A DNA stretch of 64,000 bases. Origin: Wocania ichthyoenteri Th78. GTDB taxonomy: Bacteria; Bacteroidota; Bacteroidia; Flavobacteriales; Flavobacteriaceae. The notes beneath the pieces were generated by a model, which saw only the letters and a program-made list of their open reading frames with translations, did not search any database and was not told where the DNA came from. The translations under genes and the position numbers were made by a program. The stretch lies in the NCBI RefSeq assembly GCF_000789235.1, contig NZ_KN525716.1, forward strand, positions 310,001 to 374,000, given 5' to 3'. Below are positions 45,977 through 54,845 of this stretch, piece by piece; positions within the stretch are counted from its first letter, which is position 1, and the number at the start of each line of letters is the position of its first letter.

Positions 45977-46924
45977 CTATTTTAAATACGTCAAAACATT
46001 CCTTTCAATACGCTCTTGAATATTCGACACATCTGCTTTTACAAAGGTTTCGTTCGTAATGTTTTCATACAATTCAATATATCGTGCGCTAACGGTTTCA
46101 ATATACTCATCACTCATTTCAGGTACGGTTTGACCTTCTAAACCTTGAAAATTATTGGCTATTAACCATTGGCGTACAAATTCTTTTGAGAGTTGTTTTT
46201 GCGCTTCTCCTCTATCTTGACGTTCTTGATAACCATCAGCATAAAAATAACGTGAGGAATCTGGTGTGTGTATTTCGTCAATTAAAACAATTTGTCCGTC
46301 TTTTGTTTTTCCGAATTCGTATTTGGTATCCACTAAAATTAAACCTCTCGACGCCGCAATTTCACTTCCTCTTTTAAATAATTTATGCGTGTAATCTTCT
46401 AAAACCAAATAATCTTCTTCTGAAACAATATCACGTTTTAAAATATCCTCGCGAGAGATATCTTCATCATGGTCTCCCATTTCTGCTTTGGTAGCAGGTG
46501 TAATTATTGGTTCTGGAAATGCATCGTTTTCTTTTATACCTTCTGGCATAGGCACACCACAAAGCATACGCTTACCAGCTTTATACTCGCGTGCTGCATG
46601 ACCAGACATATAACCACGAATTACCATCTCCACTTTAAAAGGGTCGCATAAATGCCCCACAGCTACATTAGGGTCAGGTGTGGCGGTTAACCAATTGGGT
46701 ACTAAATCTTCTGTAGCCACCATCATTTTGGTCGCGATTTGATTTAATATTTGCCCTTTGAATGGAATACCTTTTGGCATCACGACATCAAACGCTGATA
46801 GTCTGTCGGTAGCAACCATTACTAATTGTTCGTCGTTTATATTATATACTTCTCTTACTTTTCCTTTGTAAACACTTTTTTGATTTGGAAAGTTGAAATT
46901 GGTGTCGGTTATGGTGTTACTCAT
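45977..46924 (-). CDS. purC: Phosphoribosylaminoimidazole-succinocarboxamide synthase
   Basis: 315 residues, the longer (yeast-like) SAICAR synthase form common in Bacteroidota. [42 protein letters not shown] and [20 protein letters not shown] are the family motifs, and [10 protein letters not shown] and [11 protein letters not shown] form the ATP/metal site. Catalyses a step of purine synthesis joining aspartate to CAIR. Single gene; intergenic repeats follow upstream. Confidence 0.94.
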   Translation of the reverse strand: MSNTITDTNFNFPNQKSVYKGKVREVYNINDEQLVMVATDRLSAFDVVMPKGIPFKGQILNQIATKMMVATEDLVPNWLTATPDPNVAVGHLCDPFKVEMVIRGYMSGHAAREYKAGKRMLCGVPMPEGIKENDAFPEPIITPATKAEMGDHDEDISREDILKRDIVSEEDYLVLEDYTHKLFKRGSEIAASRGLILVDTKYEFGKTKDGQIVLIDEIHTPDSSRYFYADGYQERQDRGEAQKQLSKEFVRQWLIANNFQGLEGQTVPEMSDEYIETVSARYIELYENITNETFVKADVSNIQERIERNVLTYLK

Positions 46925-47270
46925 TATTGCTTATTCGTTTATGAGTTAATTTGTTTTTTGTTATGAGACACTTCGACTGCGCTCAGTGTGACATTTAGTT
47001 TCTATTATTGTTATGCATCATTACGAGGAGTTTTTTGCGACGTGGTAATCTCATTTTTTTTAGATTGCCATATCCCACAAAAAATATGATTCGCAATGAC
47101 CTTCATCTTTATGTTTAGCCCCGATTGATGCGGCATCCTTTTTTGTTATTAAAAGCAAAAAAGATATAGCGGAAAGCGGGAATAGCTTCAAATTATTTTT
47201 ATTTTTTAATACGTTTAGACTGCGTTCAGTGTGTCATTTAGTTTTGATTTGACTGCAAACTGCAAACTAA
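46925..47270. other. 346 bp intergenic region made of dispersed repeats
   Basis: No gene seen. Contains CTTCGACTGCGCTCAGTGTGAC (46971-46992), a TCATTACGAGGAG...GATTGCCA...GCAATGAC inverted element (about 47029-47100), a GATTGATGCGGCATCCTTTTTT...AAAAAAGATATAGCGGAAAGC hairpin element (47123-47177), a second TAGACTGCGTTCAGTGTG copy (47216-47233) and an ACTG-rich stretch before phoH. Confidence 0.65.
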
Positions 47271-48224
47271 CTATTCTCTATTCTCAATACTTTTATAGGC
47301 TTCTATTACTTTTTTAACTAATTTATGACGAATTACATCTTTATCGTCTAAAAATATCATACCTACGCCCTCTACATTTTTTAAAATTAACAAAGCTTCT
47401 TTTAAACCAGAAATGGTTCTGCGTGGTAAATCTATTTGACCAGGATCGCCTGTTAATAAAAATTTAGCGTGCTTTCCCATACGGGTTAAAAACATTTTCA
47501 TTTGTGCGTGCGTGGTGTTTTGCCCTTCGTCTAAAATTACAAAGGCATGATCTAAAGTACGTCCACGCATAAATGCCAATGGCGCTATTTGAATGGTACC
47601 GTTTTCAATATAATGTGCTAGCTTTTCTGGCGCAATCATATCACGCAATGCATCATATAATGGCTGCATATAAGGGTCTAATTTTTCTTTTAAATCGCCT
47701 GGTAAAAATCCTAAATTCTCGCCAGCTTCAACCGCAGGTCGTGTTAAAATAATACGCTTAACTTCTTTGTTTTTTAAAGCTTGAACCGCCAATGCCACTC
47801 CTGTATACGTTTTACCTGTTCCGGCTGGACCAATAGCGAAAACCATATCGTTTTTTCGCATGCTTTCAACCAGTTTACGTTGGTTAGCAGTTTGTGCTTT
47901 TATAAGCTTGCCACCAACACCGTGTACAATAACTTCTCCACTTTGCTTTGAAGTTGTATAATCATCGCTACTTTGGCTTGTTAAAACACGCTCAATAACA
48001 TTTTCATCTAGCTTATTATATTTAGCAAAATGTTTTAAGAGCATAGTAATTCTACGGTCAAACTCTTCTAACAATTCCTCATCGCCAAAAGCTTTAACCT
48101 TATTACCTCGAGCAACAATTTTAAGTTTTGGAAAATATTTTTTTAGGAGTTCAATATTGGCATTTTGTGCTCCAAAAAATTCTTTTGGAGTAATGTCTTC
48201 AAGTTCGATTACAATTTCGTTCAA
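47271..48224 (-). CDS. PhoH-family ATPase
   Basis: About 317 residues from a TTG at 48224 (LNEIVIELEDITPKEFF), the usual PhoH length; the open frame extends to 48353 but that part (FDHSNLCIFELYEC...) is not family sequence and would leave only 10 bp to the divergent gene. Contains the Walker A GPAGTGKT, ILTRPAVEAGENLGFLPGDL, and Walker B FVILDEGQNTTHAQMKMFLTRMG, then LTGDPGQIDLP. A predicted RNA-related ATPase; the precise role is unsettled. Confidence 0.88.
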   Translation of the reverse strand: MNEIVIELEDITPKEFFGAQNANIELLKKYFPKLKIVARGNKVKAFGDEELLEEFDRRITMLLKHFAKYNKLDENVIERVLTSQSSDDYTTSKQSGEVIVHGVGGKLIKAQTANQRKLVESMRKNDMVFAIGPAGTGKTYTGVALAVQALKNKEVKRIILTRPAVEAGENLGFLPGDLKEKLDPYMQPLYDALRDMIAPEKLAHYIENGTIQIAPLAFMRGRTLDHAFVILDEGQNTTHAQMKMFLTRMGKHAKFLLTGDPGQIDLPRRTISGLKEALLILKNVEGVGMIFLDDKDVIRHKLVKKVIEAYKSIENRE

Positions 48225-48369
48225 AGGCGTATGTTTAATGTTATAATTTTCATTTAAAATATAAAAACGAAAACGAAAATTTATGTAGGTTTGTAAAACA
48301 CATTCATAAAGCTCAAAAATACATAAATTTGAGTGATCAAACATTAAAAACATATCAACAATTTTGCCA

Positions 48370-49218
48370 ATGGCGATAATAACTTTAACTACAGATTTTG
48401 GAGAAAAAGATCACTTTGCTGGCGCAACAAAAGGTGCTATTTACAGTGAGTTACCTGATGTTAAGATTGTTGATATCTCACACTCTGTATCGCCTTTTAG
48501 TATTCCAGAAGCGGCATACATCATTCAAAATGCTTACAATAGTTTTCCTAAAGGCACGATTCATATTATTGGAATTGATTCTGAAATAAATCCTGAAAAC
48601 AAGCATATTGCTTTAAAATTAGACGATCATTTTTTTATTTGTGCCAACAATGGAATTATGAGTATGATTTGTTCTGAAATTGCACCAGAAAAAATTGTTG
48701 AAATTAATATTCATGATAGAATACAAACTAGTTTCCCTGTTTTAGATGTGTTTGTAAAAGTAGCTTGCCATATTGCACGCGGAGGTACACTTGATGTTAT
48801 TGGAAAAACTATTAGCAACATAAAGCCTATTAAAAATATTGTGCCGTATGTTAACGAAGATAAAACTCAAATTATAGGCAGTGTTATTTACATTGATAAT
48901 TACGGAAATGTGGTTACCAACATAAAACGTGATTTTTTTGAAGCCATTCAAAAAGGTCGCACTTTTGAGATTTCGGCACGAAATTATAAGTTTAAAACCA
49001 TTTTATCAAAATATAGCGATATTGTAAACTTTGAGATTCCTGAAGAAAAAAGACATGACGAAGGTAGAGGTTTAGTCGTTTTTAATTCTGGTGGTTTTTT
49101 AGAAATTGCGCTTTATAAAAGTAATACCACGACGGTTGGTAGTGCATCATCCTTGATGGGATTAGGTGTTATGGATGCTGTAAGTATTAATTTTTTGAGA
49201 ATAGAGAAATTTAACTGA
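48370..49218 (+). CDS. SAM hydrolase/adenosyltransferase (DUF62 family)
   Basis: 282 residues from the ATG at 48370. AIITLTTDFGEKDHFAGATKGAIY, DISHSVSPFSIPEAAYII and FICANNGIMS are typical DUF62 motifs (Asp and His positions near the SAM pocket), followed by the C-terminal beta domain (IGSVIYIDNYGNVVTNI). Members convert S-adenosylmethionine to adenosine and methionine using water; chlorinase-type activity is unlikely. Divergent from phoH, followed at 4 bp by the monooxygenase-like gene. Confidence 0.87.
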   Translation: MAIITLTTDFGEKDHFAGATKGAIYSELPDVKIVDISHSVSPFSIPEAAYIIQNAYNSFPKGTIHIIGIDSEINPENKHIALKLDDHFFICANNGIMSMICSEIAPEKIVEINIHDRIQTSFPVLDVFVKVACHIARGGTLDVIGKTISNIKPIKNIVPYVNEDKTQIIGSVIYIDNYGNVVTNIKRDFFEAIQKGRTFEISARNYKFKTILSKYSDIVNFEIPEEKRHDEGRGLVVFNSGGFLEIALYKSNTTTVGSASSLMGLGVMDAVSINFLRIEKFN

Positions 49219-49222
49219 GTAT

Positions 49223-49519
49223 ATGTTTGTAAGAATTGTAAAGATGAGTTTTAATGAGAATGTTATTGATTTGTTTCTTGAAAACTTTGATGCCAATAAA
49301 CATAAAATTAGAGGTTTTGAAGGGTGTCAATTTTTAGAATTATATAGAGATAAAAACGATACTAGTATATTTTTTACTTACAGCTATTGGGACTCTGAAA
49401 CAGATTTAGAAGCATACAGACAATCTGATTTATTTAAAAACGTTTGGAGTAAAACCAAACCCCTTTTTAATGCAAAACCAGAAGCTTGGAGTGTTGATAA
49501 AGTCACTTCTCTCAAGTAA
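49223..49519 (+). CDS. Antibiotic biosynthesis monooxygenase-like (ABM fold) protein
   Basis: 98 residues forming one dimeric ferredoxin-like domain: FVRIVKMSFNENVIDLFLENF, CQFLELYRDKNDTSIFFTYSYWDSETDLEAYRQSDLFKNVWS. The sequence order and the Trp-rich ending are typical of ABM/YgiN-like proteins; an oxygenase reaction is not certain. Four bp after the DUF62 gene, so cotranscribed. A composite dispersed repeat follows before gldFG. Confidence 0.8.
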   Translation: MFVRIVKMSFNENVIDLFLENFDANKHKIRGFEGCQFLELYRDKNDTSIFFTYSYWDSETDLEAYRQSDLFKNVWSKTKPLFNAKPEAWSVDKVTSLK

Positions 49520-49577
49520 GCAGTTGCAGTATTCAGTCAACAGTAAAAAAAATTATATATTCGTGAATTCGTGGCAA
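49513..49577 (+). repeat. Composite dispersed repeat (copy 2) before gldFG
   Basis: GTAAGCAGTTGCAGTATTCA-type block, a run of A, then ATTCGTGAATTCGTGGCAAA, ending 26 bp before the gldFG start. Same two-part order as copy 1 before ligA at 29872-29932. Confidence 0.55.
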
Positions 49578-49602
49578 AATAACCAACTCATAATCAACAA
49601 GA

Positions 49603-51987
49603 ATGTTCGCCATACTTAAAAAAGAAATAAACTCGTTTTTCGCATCGCCAATTGGGTATTTGGTAATTGCCATATTCCTTTTGTTAAATGGATTGTTTTT
49701 ATGGCTATTTATAGGCGAATTTAATATTTTAGATTATGGGTTTGCCGATTTATCATCGTTCTTTTTATTAGCACCTTGGATTTTAATTTTCTTGATTCCT
49801 GCCGTAACCATGCGCAGTTTTTCTGATGAAAAAAAACAAGGCACTTTAGAGCTTTTATTAACAAAACCAATCTCACATACCAACATTGTTTTAGGTAAAT
49901 ATTTTGGTGCTTTTGTTCTAATTTTAATCGCGATTTTACCAACGTTACTTTACGTTTACACCGTTTATCGATTAGGAAATCCTGTTGGGAATTTAGATGT
50001 TGGCAGCACATTGGGGTCTTACTTTGGGCTATTATTTTTAATAGCATCGTACACCGCTATTGGCGTATTTTGCTCCACATTATCCGACAACCAAATTGTA
50101 GCTTTTATTAGCGCTGTTTTTCTGTGTTTCTTGTTTTATATTGGTTTTGAAGGGGTTTCAGATTTCACTTCAAACTTATTTATTGAGCAATTAGGAATGA
50201 GCTATCATTTTAAAAGTATGAGTCGTGGTGTGCTTGATACGCAGAATATTTTATACTTTTTAAGTATCACTATTTTCTTTATCGTACTAACCGCTAGAGG
50301 CATAAAAACAAAACCTTTTTCTAAGAAGGAATTATTACCACTTTTAGCTTTGCCAATTGGGTTGTTGCTTTTAAATATATTATCTGCTTCAGCTCATAAA
50401 CGTTTCGATTTAACTGAAGATAATCGTTACACGTTAAGCGAAGCTTCAAAACAAATTATAGATGCTGTTGAATCACCTATTTTTGTTGATGTGTTTTTAA
50501 ACGGTGATGATTTTCCATCAGAATTTAAACGCCTTCAAAGAGAAACTAAACAATTACTTGAAGAATTTTCAGCAGAAAACAACAACATCAATTTCAACTT
50601 TATAAATCCTTTAGAAGATGAAGCGACTCGTAAGCGTAACATCCAGCAACTGACACAACGCGGATTAACGCCTATGCAATTAAACGTGCAAGAAAGCGGC
50701 AAGTCGTCGCAAGCCATAATTTTTCCGTGGGCATTGGCAAGTTATAACGATGTAACGATTACCATTCCTTTAGTAAAAAATAAAATTGGTGCATCGCAAC
50801 AAGACTTAGTAACCAATTCTGTACAACATTTAGAGTATGCATTTGCAGATGGTTTTAGTAAATTAACAAAACCAAAACAGAAGAAAATTGCGGTTTTAAA
50901 AGGTAATAATCAATTAGAAGATAAATACATCGCAGATTTTATTAAAAAAATTAACGAGTATTATTTTATTGCGCCTTTTACTTTAGACAGTGTTTCGAAA
51001 AATGCTCAAAAAACACTTAACGATTTGAATAAATTTGATTTAATTATTTCTGCAAAACCTACTGAAGCTTTTACTGAAAACGAAAAATTAGTTTTAGACC
51101 AATTTACCATGAATGGCGGAAAAAGTCTTTGGCTTATTGATAATGTTGCTATGGAAAAAGACAGTTTATTCAACGCTTCGGGAACTAATTTAGCAGTTTC
51201 AAGAGATTTGAATTTAAACGATTTCTTTTTTAAATATGGGGTTCGTATCAATCCTGTAATGGTAAGCACGCTCTACTCCGCTCCTATTACGCTAGCGATT
51301 GGTGAAGGTAGCGATTCGCAGTTTCAAAATTTAAGATGGCCGTATTCGCCTTTAGCATCATCAAATAGTAAACACCCTATTGTTAATAATTTAAATCTGG
51401 TAAGATTCGATTTTGCGAATCAAATTGACACCTTAAAAAACAATATCAATAAAACTATTCTTTTAGAAAGTGCGCCACTTACAAAATTAGAAGGCACACC
51501 AAAAGAAATAAGTATAGATGTTGTTACCCAAGAGCAAAATCCTAAATTATTCAACAAAGGCAATCAAACATTAGCCGTTTTATTAGAAGGTGAATTTACA
51601 AGTGTTTACAATAACCGTATAAAACCTTTTAAGCTTTCAGAAGAAAAAAACAAAAGCATTCCAACAAAAATGATTGTTATTGCCGATGGTGACGTGATAA
51701 AAAATGAGGTGATAAAAAATGTACCACAAGAATTAGGATTTGATAGATGGACCGGACAAACCTATGGCAACAAAGAATTTTTACTCAATGCCGTTAATTA
51801 TTTGTTAGACGATAACGGACTTATAAACATTCGGTCAAAAGAAATTGCTGTGGCATTTTTAGATCAGCAAAAAATAGCAACTCAAAAAACAAAATGGCAA
51901 CTCATAAATATTGCGTTACCATTGGGGTTATTAGCATTATTTGGTTTTACTTTTAACTACTTTAGAAAGAAAAAATATGCTACCTAA
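49603..51987 (+). CDS. gldFG: GldF–GldG fusion, gliding-motility-associated ABC transporter subunits
   Basis: 794 residues. Residues 1-240 correspond to GldF, an ABC-2 type permease with six hydrophobic segments and the SFSDEKKQGTLELLLTKPIS motif (72-91). A short linker (RGIKTKPFSKKE) leads to residues 241-794, corresponding to GldG: one membrane helix, HKRFDLTEDNRYTLSE (265-280), a large extracytoplasmic domain and a final helix (about 770-788). In Flavobacterium johnsoniae these are separate genes; here the reading frame is continuous without an internal stop. The ATPase GldA is not in the window. Needed for gliding in motile relatives; function here is inferred. Confidence 0.85.
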   Translation: MFAILKKEINSFFASPIGYLVIAIFLLLNGLFLWLFIGEFNILDYGFADLSSFFLLAPWILIFLIPAVTMRSFSDEKKQGTLELLLTKPISHTNIVLGKYFGAFVLILIAILPTLLYVYTVYRLGNPVGNLDVGSTLGSYFGLLFLIASYTAIGVFCSTLSDNQIVAFISAVFLCFLFYIGFEGVSDFTSNLFIEQLGMSYHFKSMSRGVLDTQNILYFLSITIFFIVLTARGIKTKPFSKKELLPLLALPIGLLLLNILSASAHKRFDLTEDNRYTLSEASKQIIDAVESPIFVDVFLNGDDFPSEFKRLQRETKQLLEEFSAENNNINFNFINPLEDEATRKRNIQQLTQRGLTPMQLNVQESGKSSQAIIFPWALASYNDVTITIPLVKNKIGASQQDLVTNSVQHLEYAFADGFSKLTKPKQKKIAVLKGNNQLEDKYIADFIKKINEYYFIAPFTLDSVSKNAQKTLNDLNKFDLIISAKPTEAFTENEKLVLDQFTMNGGKSLWLIDNVAMEKDSLFNASGTNLAVSRDLNLNDFFFKYGVRINPVMVSTLYSAPITLAIGEGSDSQFQNLRWPYSPLASSNSKHPIVNNLNLVRFDFANQIDTLKNNINKTILLESAPLTKLEGTPKEISIDVVTQEQNPKLFNKGNQTLAVLLEGEFTSVYNNRIKPFKLSEEKNKSIPTKMIVIADGDVIKNEVIKNVPQELGFDRWTGQTYGNKEFLLNAVNYLLDDNGLINIRSKEIAVAFLDQQKIATQKTKWQLINIALPLGLLALFGFTFNYFRKKKYAT

Positions 51988-52026
51988 ATGTTAATAAGTT
52001 TGTTTCTTATATTAATCCGTATGGAA

Positions 52027-52034
52027 TATATTTG
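52027..52034 (+). promoter_or_regulatory. Candidate promoter of dnaN
   Basis: TATATTTG fits the TAnnTTTG -7 element 40 bp before the dnaN ATG; a TTTG at 51999-52002 could be the -33 box, but the 24-bp spacing is longer than usual. Confidence 0.35.
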
Positions 52035-52073
52035 TAAGTAGCATTTATTCAAAATTAAATACATTATAAATAC

Positions 52074-53192
52074 ATGAAATTTATAGTATCAAGTACCTAT
52101 TTATTAAAACAATTACAGGTTTTAGGTGGCGTAATTAACAGCTCGAACACCTTACCAATTTTAGATAATTTTTTATTTGAATTGGACCACACAAAACTAA
52201 CGGTTTCAGCTAGTGATTTAGAAACTACTATGGCTTCTAGCTTAGACGTTGAAAGCGATAGCAAAGGTAGTGTTGCAATTCCTGCGCGTTTGTTACTCGA
52301 TACTTTAAAAACATTCCCAGAGCAACCCTTAACCTTTGTTGTTGAAGAAAACAATACGGTTGAAATTAGTTCAAATCACGGTAAATACGCTTTGGCTTAC
52401 GCCGATGGAAACGAATTTCCAAAAGCAGTTGCTTTAGAAGACCCAAGTAAAACTATTGTTACAGGCGATGTATTGGCTACGGCTATTAGTAAAACTATTT
52501 TTGCTGCTGGAAACGACGATTTGCGCCCGGTAATGAGTGGCGTGTTTTTTCAGTTTTCAACCGAAGGTTTAACCTTTGTGGCTACTGATGCTCATAAATT
52601 AGTAAAATATACACGAGAAGATATAAAAGCAAACCAAGTAGCAGAATTTATTATGCCTAAAAAACCTTTAAATCTTTTAAAAGGTATTTTGGCAGCAAGC
52701 GAAGACGATGTAACTATTGAATACAACGAAAGTAACGCCAAATTTACATTTGAAAACTCGGAGTTGATTTGTCGTTTAATTGATGGAAAATACCCGAATT
52801 ACGAAGCGGTGATTCCTAAAGAAAACCCTAATAAATTAACTATTGACCGCACACAGTTTTTAAATTCTGTTCGTCGTGTTAGTATATTCTCTAACAAAAC
52901 GACGCACCAAATACGTTTAAAAATTGCTGGAGCAGAACTTAATATTTCTGCCGAAGATATTGATTACAGTAATAAAGCCGAAGAGCGTTTAACTTGCGAT
53001 TATCAAGGTGATGATATGCAAATTGGTTTTAACTCGCGTTTTTTAACGGAGATGTTGAATAACCTGAATTCGGACGAAGTACAGTTAGAAATGAGTATGC
53101 CAAATAGAGCTGGAATTTTAACACCCATTGATGGTTTGGATGAAGGTGAACAGATTACGATGCTTGTGATGCCTGTGATGTTGAATTCTTAA
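52074..53192 (+). CDS. dnaN: DNA polymerase III beta subunit (sliding clamp)
   Basis: 372 residues with the three repeated clamp domains: MKFIVSSTYLLKQLQVLGGVINSSNTLPILDNFLF, VMSGVFFQFSTEGLTFVATDAHKL and the C-terminal TPIDGLDEGEQITMLVMPVML. Forms the processivity ring for replication. Downstream of gldFG on the same strand with its own promoter-like sequence, and followed by a terminator. Confidence 0.96.
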   Translation: MKFIVSSTYLLKQLQVLGGVINSSNTLPILDNFLFELDHTKLTVSASDLETTMASSLDVESDSKGSVAIPARLLLDTLKTFPEQPLTFVVEENNTVEISSNHGKYALAYADGNEFPKAVALEDPSKTIVTGDVLATAISKTIFAAGNDDLRPVMSGVFFQFSTEGLTFVATDAHKLVKYTREDIKANQVAEFIMPKKPLNLLKGILAASEDDVTIEYNESNAKFTFENSELICRLIDGKYPNYEAVIPKENPNKLTIDRTQFLNSVRRVSIFSNKTTHQIRLKIAGAELNISAEDIDYSNKAEERLTCDYQGDDMQIGFNSRFLTEMLNNLNSDEVQLEMSMPNRAGILTPIDGLDEGEQITMLVMPVMLNS

Positions 53193-53225
53193 ATTCTCAT
53201 GAACATGGGAATCTCATGATATAAA

Positions 53226-53259
53226 AGCAGTAATCTATAATTAGGTTGCTGCTTTTTTT
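53226..53259 (+). terminator. Terminator after dnaN
   Basis: AGCAG...CTGCT stem with partly paired inner AA-CT/AG-TT, followed by seven T residues. Confidence 0.65.
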
Positions 53260-53290
53260 CTGTTGACTTTGTCAGAAAAAAAATGACAAC

Positions 53291-53351
53291 TTCGTTTAAC
53301 GTCGGATATAAAACATTAAAACGATTTCATATCCGTAAAAACATTACCTGC
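53291..53351 (+). repeat. Shortened cassette site, left border of the 53-kb cassette
   Basis: Left box TTCGTTTAAC (53291-53300), arms CGGATAT/ATATCCG (53303-53309, 53329-53335) and right box ATTACCTGC (53343-53351). The right box pairs (8 of 9) with GCAGGTAAC at 53919; the left box pairs with GTTAAACGAA at the far end of site E. The central hairpin of the array sites is absent. Confidence 0.6.
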
Positions 53352-53393
53352 AAGCTGAATAAATATATAGAAATTAAAATAAAACCAACTGAC

Positions 53394-53905
53394 ATGAAAA
53401 AAATAATACTTTCCACGACTATTATAACACTGTTATTTATTTCTTCAATAAATGCACAGAAAGGTTTTAGAATTGAAGCTGGAATCGGACCGACTTTAGG
53501 AGACTCTAGCGAATACTTTTCTTATACCCTTTTAGGTAATTTTTACTATTTATGGAATGTGTCAGAAAATATAAGCATTGGACCAACGACAGGTGTCCTG
53601 GTTTTTTTAGGTGAAGGAAAAAACATAAATGGTTCTGAGTGCTTATTTTGTTCAGTTCCTGATGTATATATCCCTATTGCCATCGCTGGTCGAATTGGTA
53701 TTACAAAATTGTTTTCACTAGGTACAGATATTGGATATGGATTAAGTGCCAACGCATTTGATGACGGAGGTGGATTATATTTTAGGCCAATTCTAACTTA
53801 TAGTCTGAAAAAAAAAAATTTGCTCTTATTGGTGCTTACTCTAACATTAATGAAAATGGAGGAAGTGCTTCAACTATAAGTTTAGGGGTTAACTTTGGTT
53901 TTTGA
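53394..53905 (+). pseudogene. Outer-membrane beta-barrel protein, frameshifted in an A11 tract (cassette cargo)
   Basis: The ATG at 53394 gives a good signal peptide (MKKIILSTTIITLLFISSINAQ); the frame upstream to 53283 runs through the repeat and is not coding. The mature part is a small barrel: FRIEAGIGPTLG, NISIGPTTGVLVFLG, IAGRIGITKLFSLGTDIGYG. At the 11 adenines (53808-53818) the frame is lost and ends as LLLLVLTLTLMKMEE at 53879. In the -1 frame it continues as FALIGAYSNINENGGSASTI and SLGVNFGF and stops at 53905, ending in the C-terminal Phe typical of barrels. So the full gene is off by one A. Confidence 0.8.
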
Positions 53906-53918
53906 GATTGAAAAGCCA

Positions 53919-54057
53919 GCAGGTAACAAGGTGTAAAAATAATTGCTTGGTACTGCCTATTCGGAAAATCCTGCGGATTTTCCTCTGCTTCGTTCCATTT
54001 TTGTTAAGTTAGTTGTTTAATCACGCAACTATCCTTACACCAACCGTTAAACGAACC
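53919..54057 (+). repeat. Site E: attC-like palindrome, right border of the 53-kb cassette
   Basis: Left box GCAGGTAAC (53919-53927); left arm GGTGTAAAAATAATTGC pairs with the right arm (reverse complement GGTGTAAGGATAGTTGC). Central hairpin GGAAAATCC-TGC-GGATTTTCC (53963-53983). Right box GTTAAACGAACC (54046-54057), identical to the right box of the site at 45.9 kb. Confidence 0.85.
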
Positions 54058-54059
54058 AT

Positions 54060-54082
54060 TGACCCGTCCTAAAATAAAACAA
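54060..54082 (+). mobile_element. Solo end of an IS related to the 7.4-kb IS3 element
   Basis: TGACCCGTCCT followed by AAAATAAAACAAC; the first 11 bases are identical to the left end of the IS at 7381, and AATAAA follows in both. No transposase remains. It lies 2 bp after the right box of site E. Confidence 0.45.
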
Positions 54083-54286
54083 CTTTTCCGATTTAATAAT
54101 ATAAGTTTACAAATAAGTGCGTCAAGGATTGCAACCCTTTGACAAGCTCAGGGTAAACTCATCCTTTTTTGAGGTACGAAAAAAAAAGATATAACGGAAA
54201 GCCTGACCCTTTAGGGTAACGCCCAACTTCTCGATACATCTCGAAGTAAATTCGGGGCACTGGAAATTGATATTTTATATAAACAA

Positions 54287-54314
54287 AAAATGCTCATCAA
54301 TTGATGAGCATTTT
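54287..54314 (-). terminator. Palindromic terminator (probably bidirectional)
   Basis: AAAATGCTCATCAA and TTGATGAGCATTTT are perfectly complementary with A and T runs on both sides; 22 bp after the stop of the leftward gene at 54337. Confidence 0.85.
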
Positions 54315-54336
54315 AATTTATCTCGTACTAACTAAA

Positions 54337-54675
54337 CTAACTAATAAAATTAAGAGATAAAGGGTATGTTGGTGTTTCGCCGTTGTTTGCTTTTATGGCG
54401 TTTATTATTGGGAAAACAACCGATATAATTCCTAAAACTATAAAGCCTAATAAACCTAAGCCAAATAATAATATTAATGGTATACATATTATAGCGTAAA
54501 CAATTAAACTTAATTGAAAGTTTATAATATTTTTACCGTGTGCATCCATTTGATACACTTTTTCTTTTTGTGTAAGCCAAAGTACCAGTGGTAATAATAA
54601 ACTACCAAAACCTGTAATAAGTGTAATTAATTGACTTAAATGCGTAATGACTAAAAGTTGGTTGTCTTGTCTCAT
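54337..54675 (-). CDS. DUF4870 family membrane protein
   Basis: 112 residues. LLVITHLSQLITLITGFGSLLLPLVLWLTQKEK, DAHGKNIINFQLSLIVYAIICIPLILLFGLGLLGFIVLGIISVVFPIINAIKANNGE: three membrane segments with the conserved H-x4-NFQ between first and second, the DUF4870 hallmark. A distant relative of the protein at 2331. Single gene with its own terminator. Function unknown. Confidence 0.88.
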   Translation of the reverse strand: MRQDNQLLVITHLSQLITLITGFGSLLLPLVLWLTQKEKVYQMDAHGKNIINFQLSLIVYAIICIPLILLFGLGLLGFIVLGIISVVFPIINAIKANNGETPTYPLSLNFIS

Positions 54676-54845
54676 GATGGTGATTTTATTGATTGATACT
54701 TATTTGACGTTCAAATCAAGAAAATGTTACATCTTTTAAAAATAATATTTAGAAGTTAAATTGGTTACAAAATTTATTTACAGCATAAAGAAACAAGCAT
54801 AAATTACTTAAAAAAGTAAAACAATCACTACAATATGTAGAAGGG

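Larger units (their letters stand above)
53906..54336. other. 431 bp region without intact gene: site E, IS end, dispersed repeat, terminator
   Basis: After site E and the IS remnant come GGATTGCAACCCTTTGACAA, CTCATCCTTTTTT and, after GAGGTACG, AAAAAAAAAGATATAACGGAAAGC (54125-54205), a copy of the family also present at 47.1 and 15.45 kb. A palindromic terminator closes the region. Confidence 0.6.

Noticed and set aside
48225-48353. N-terminal extension of the PhoH frame (FDHSNLCIFELYEC...)
   Set aside because: Not family sequence, and it would leave 10 bp to the divergent gene; a TTG at 48224 gives the normal PhoH length.
53283-53393. Upstream coding extension of the barrel protein gene
   Set aside because: The segment is the shortened palindromic site; the ATG at 53394 begins a perfect signal peptide.
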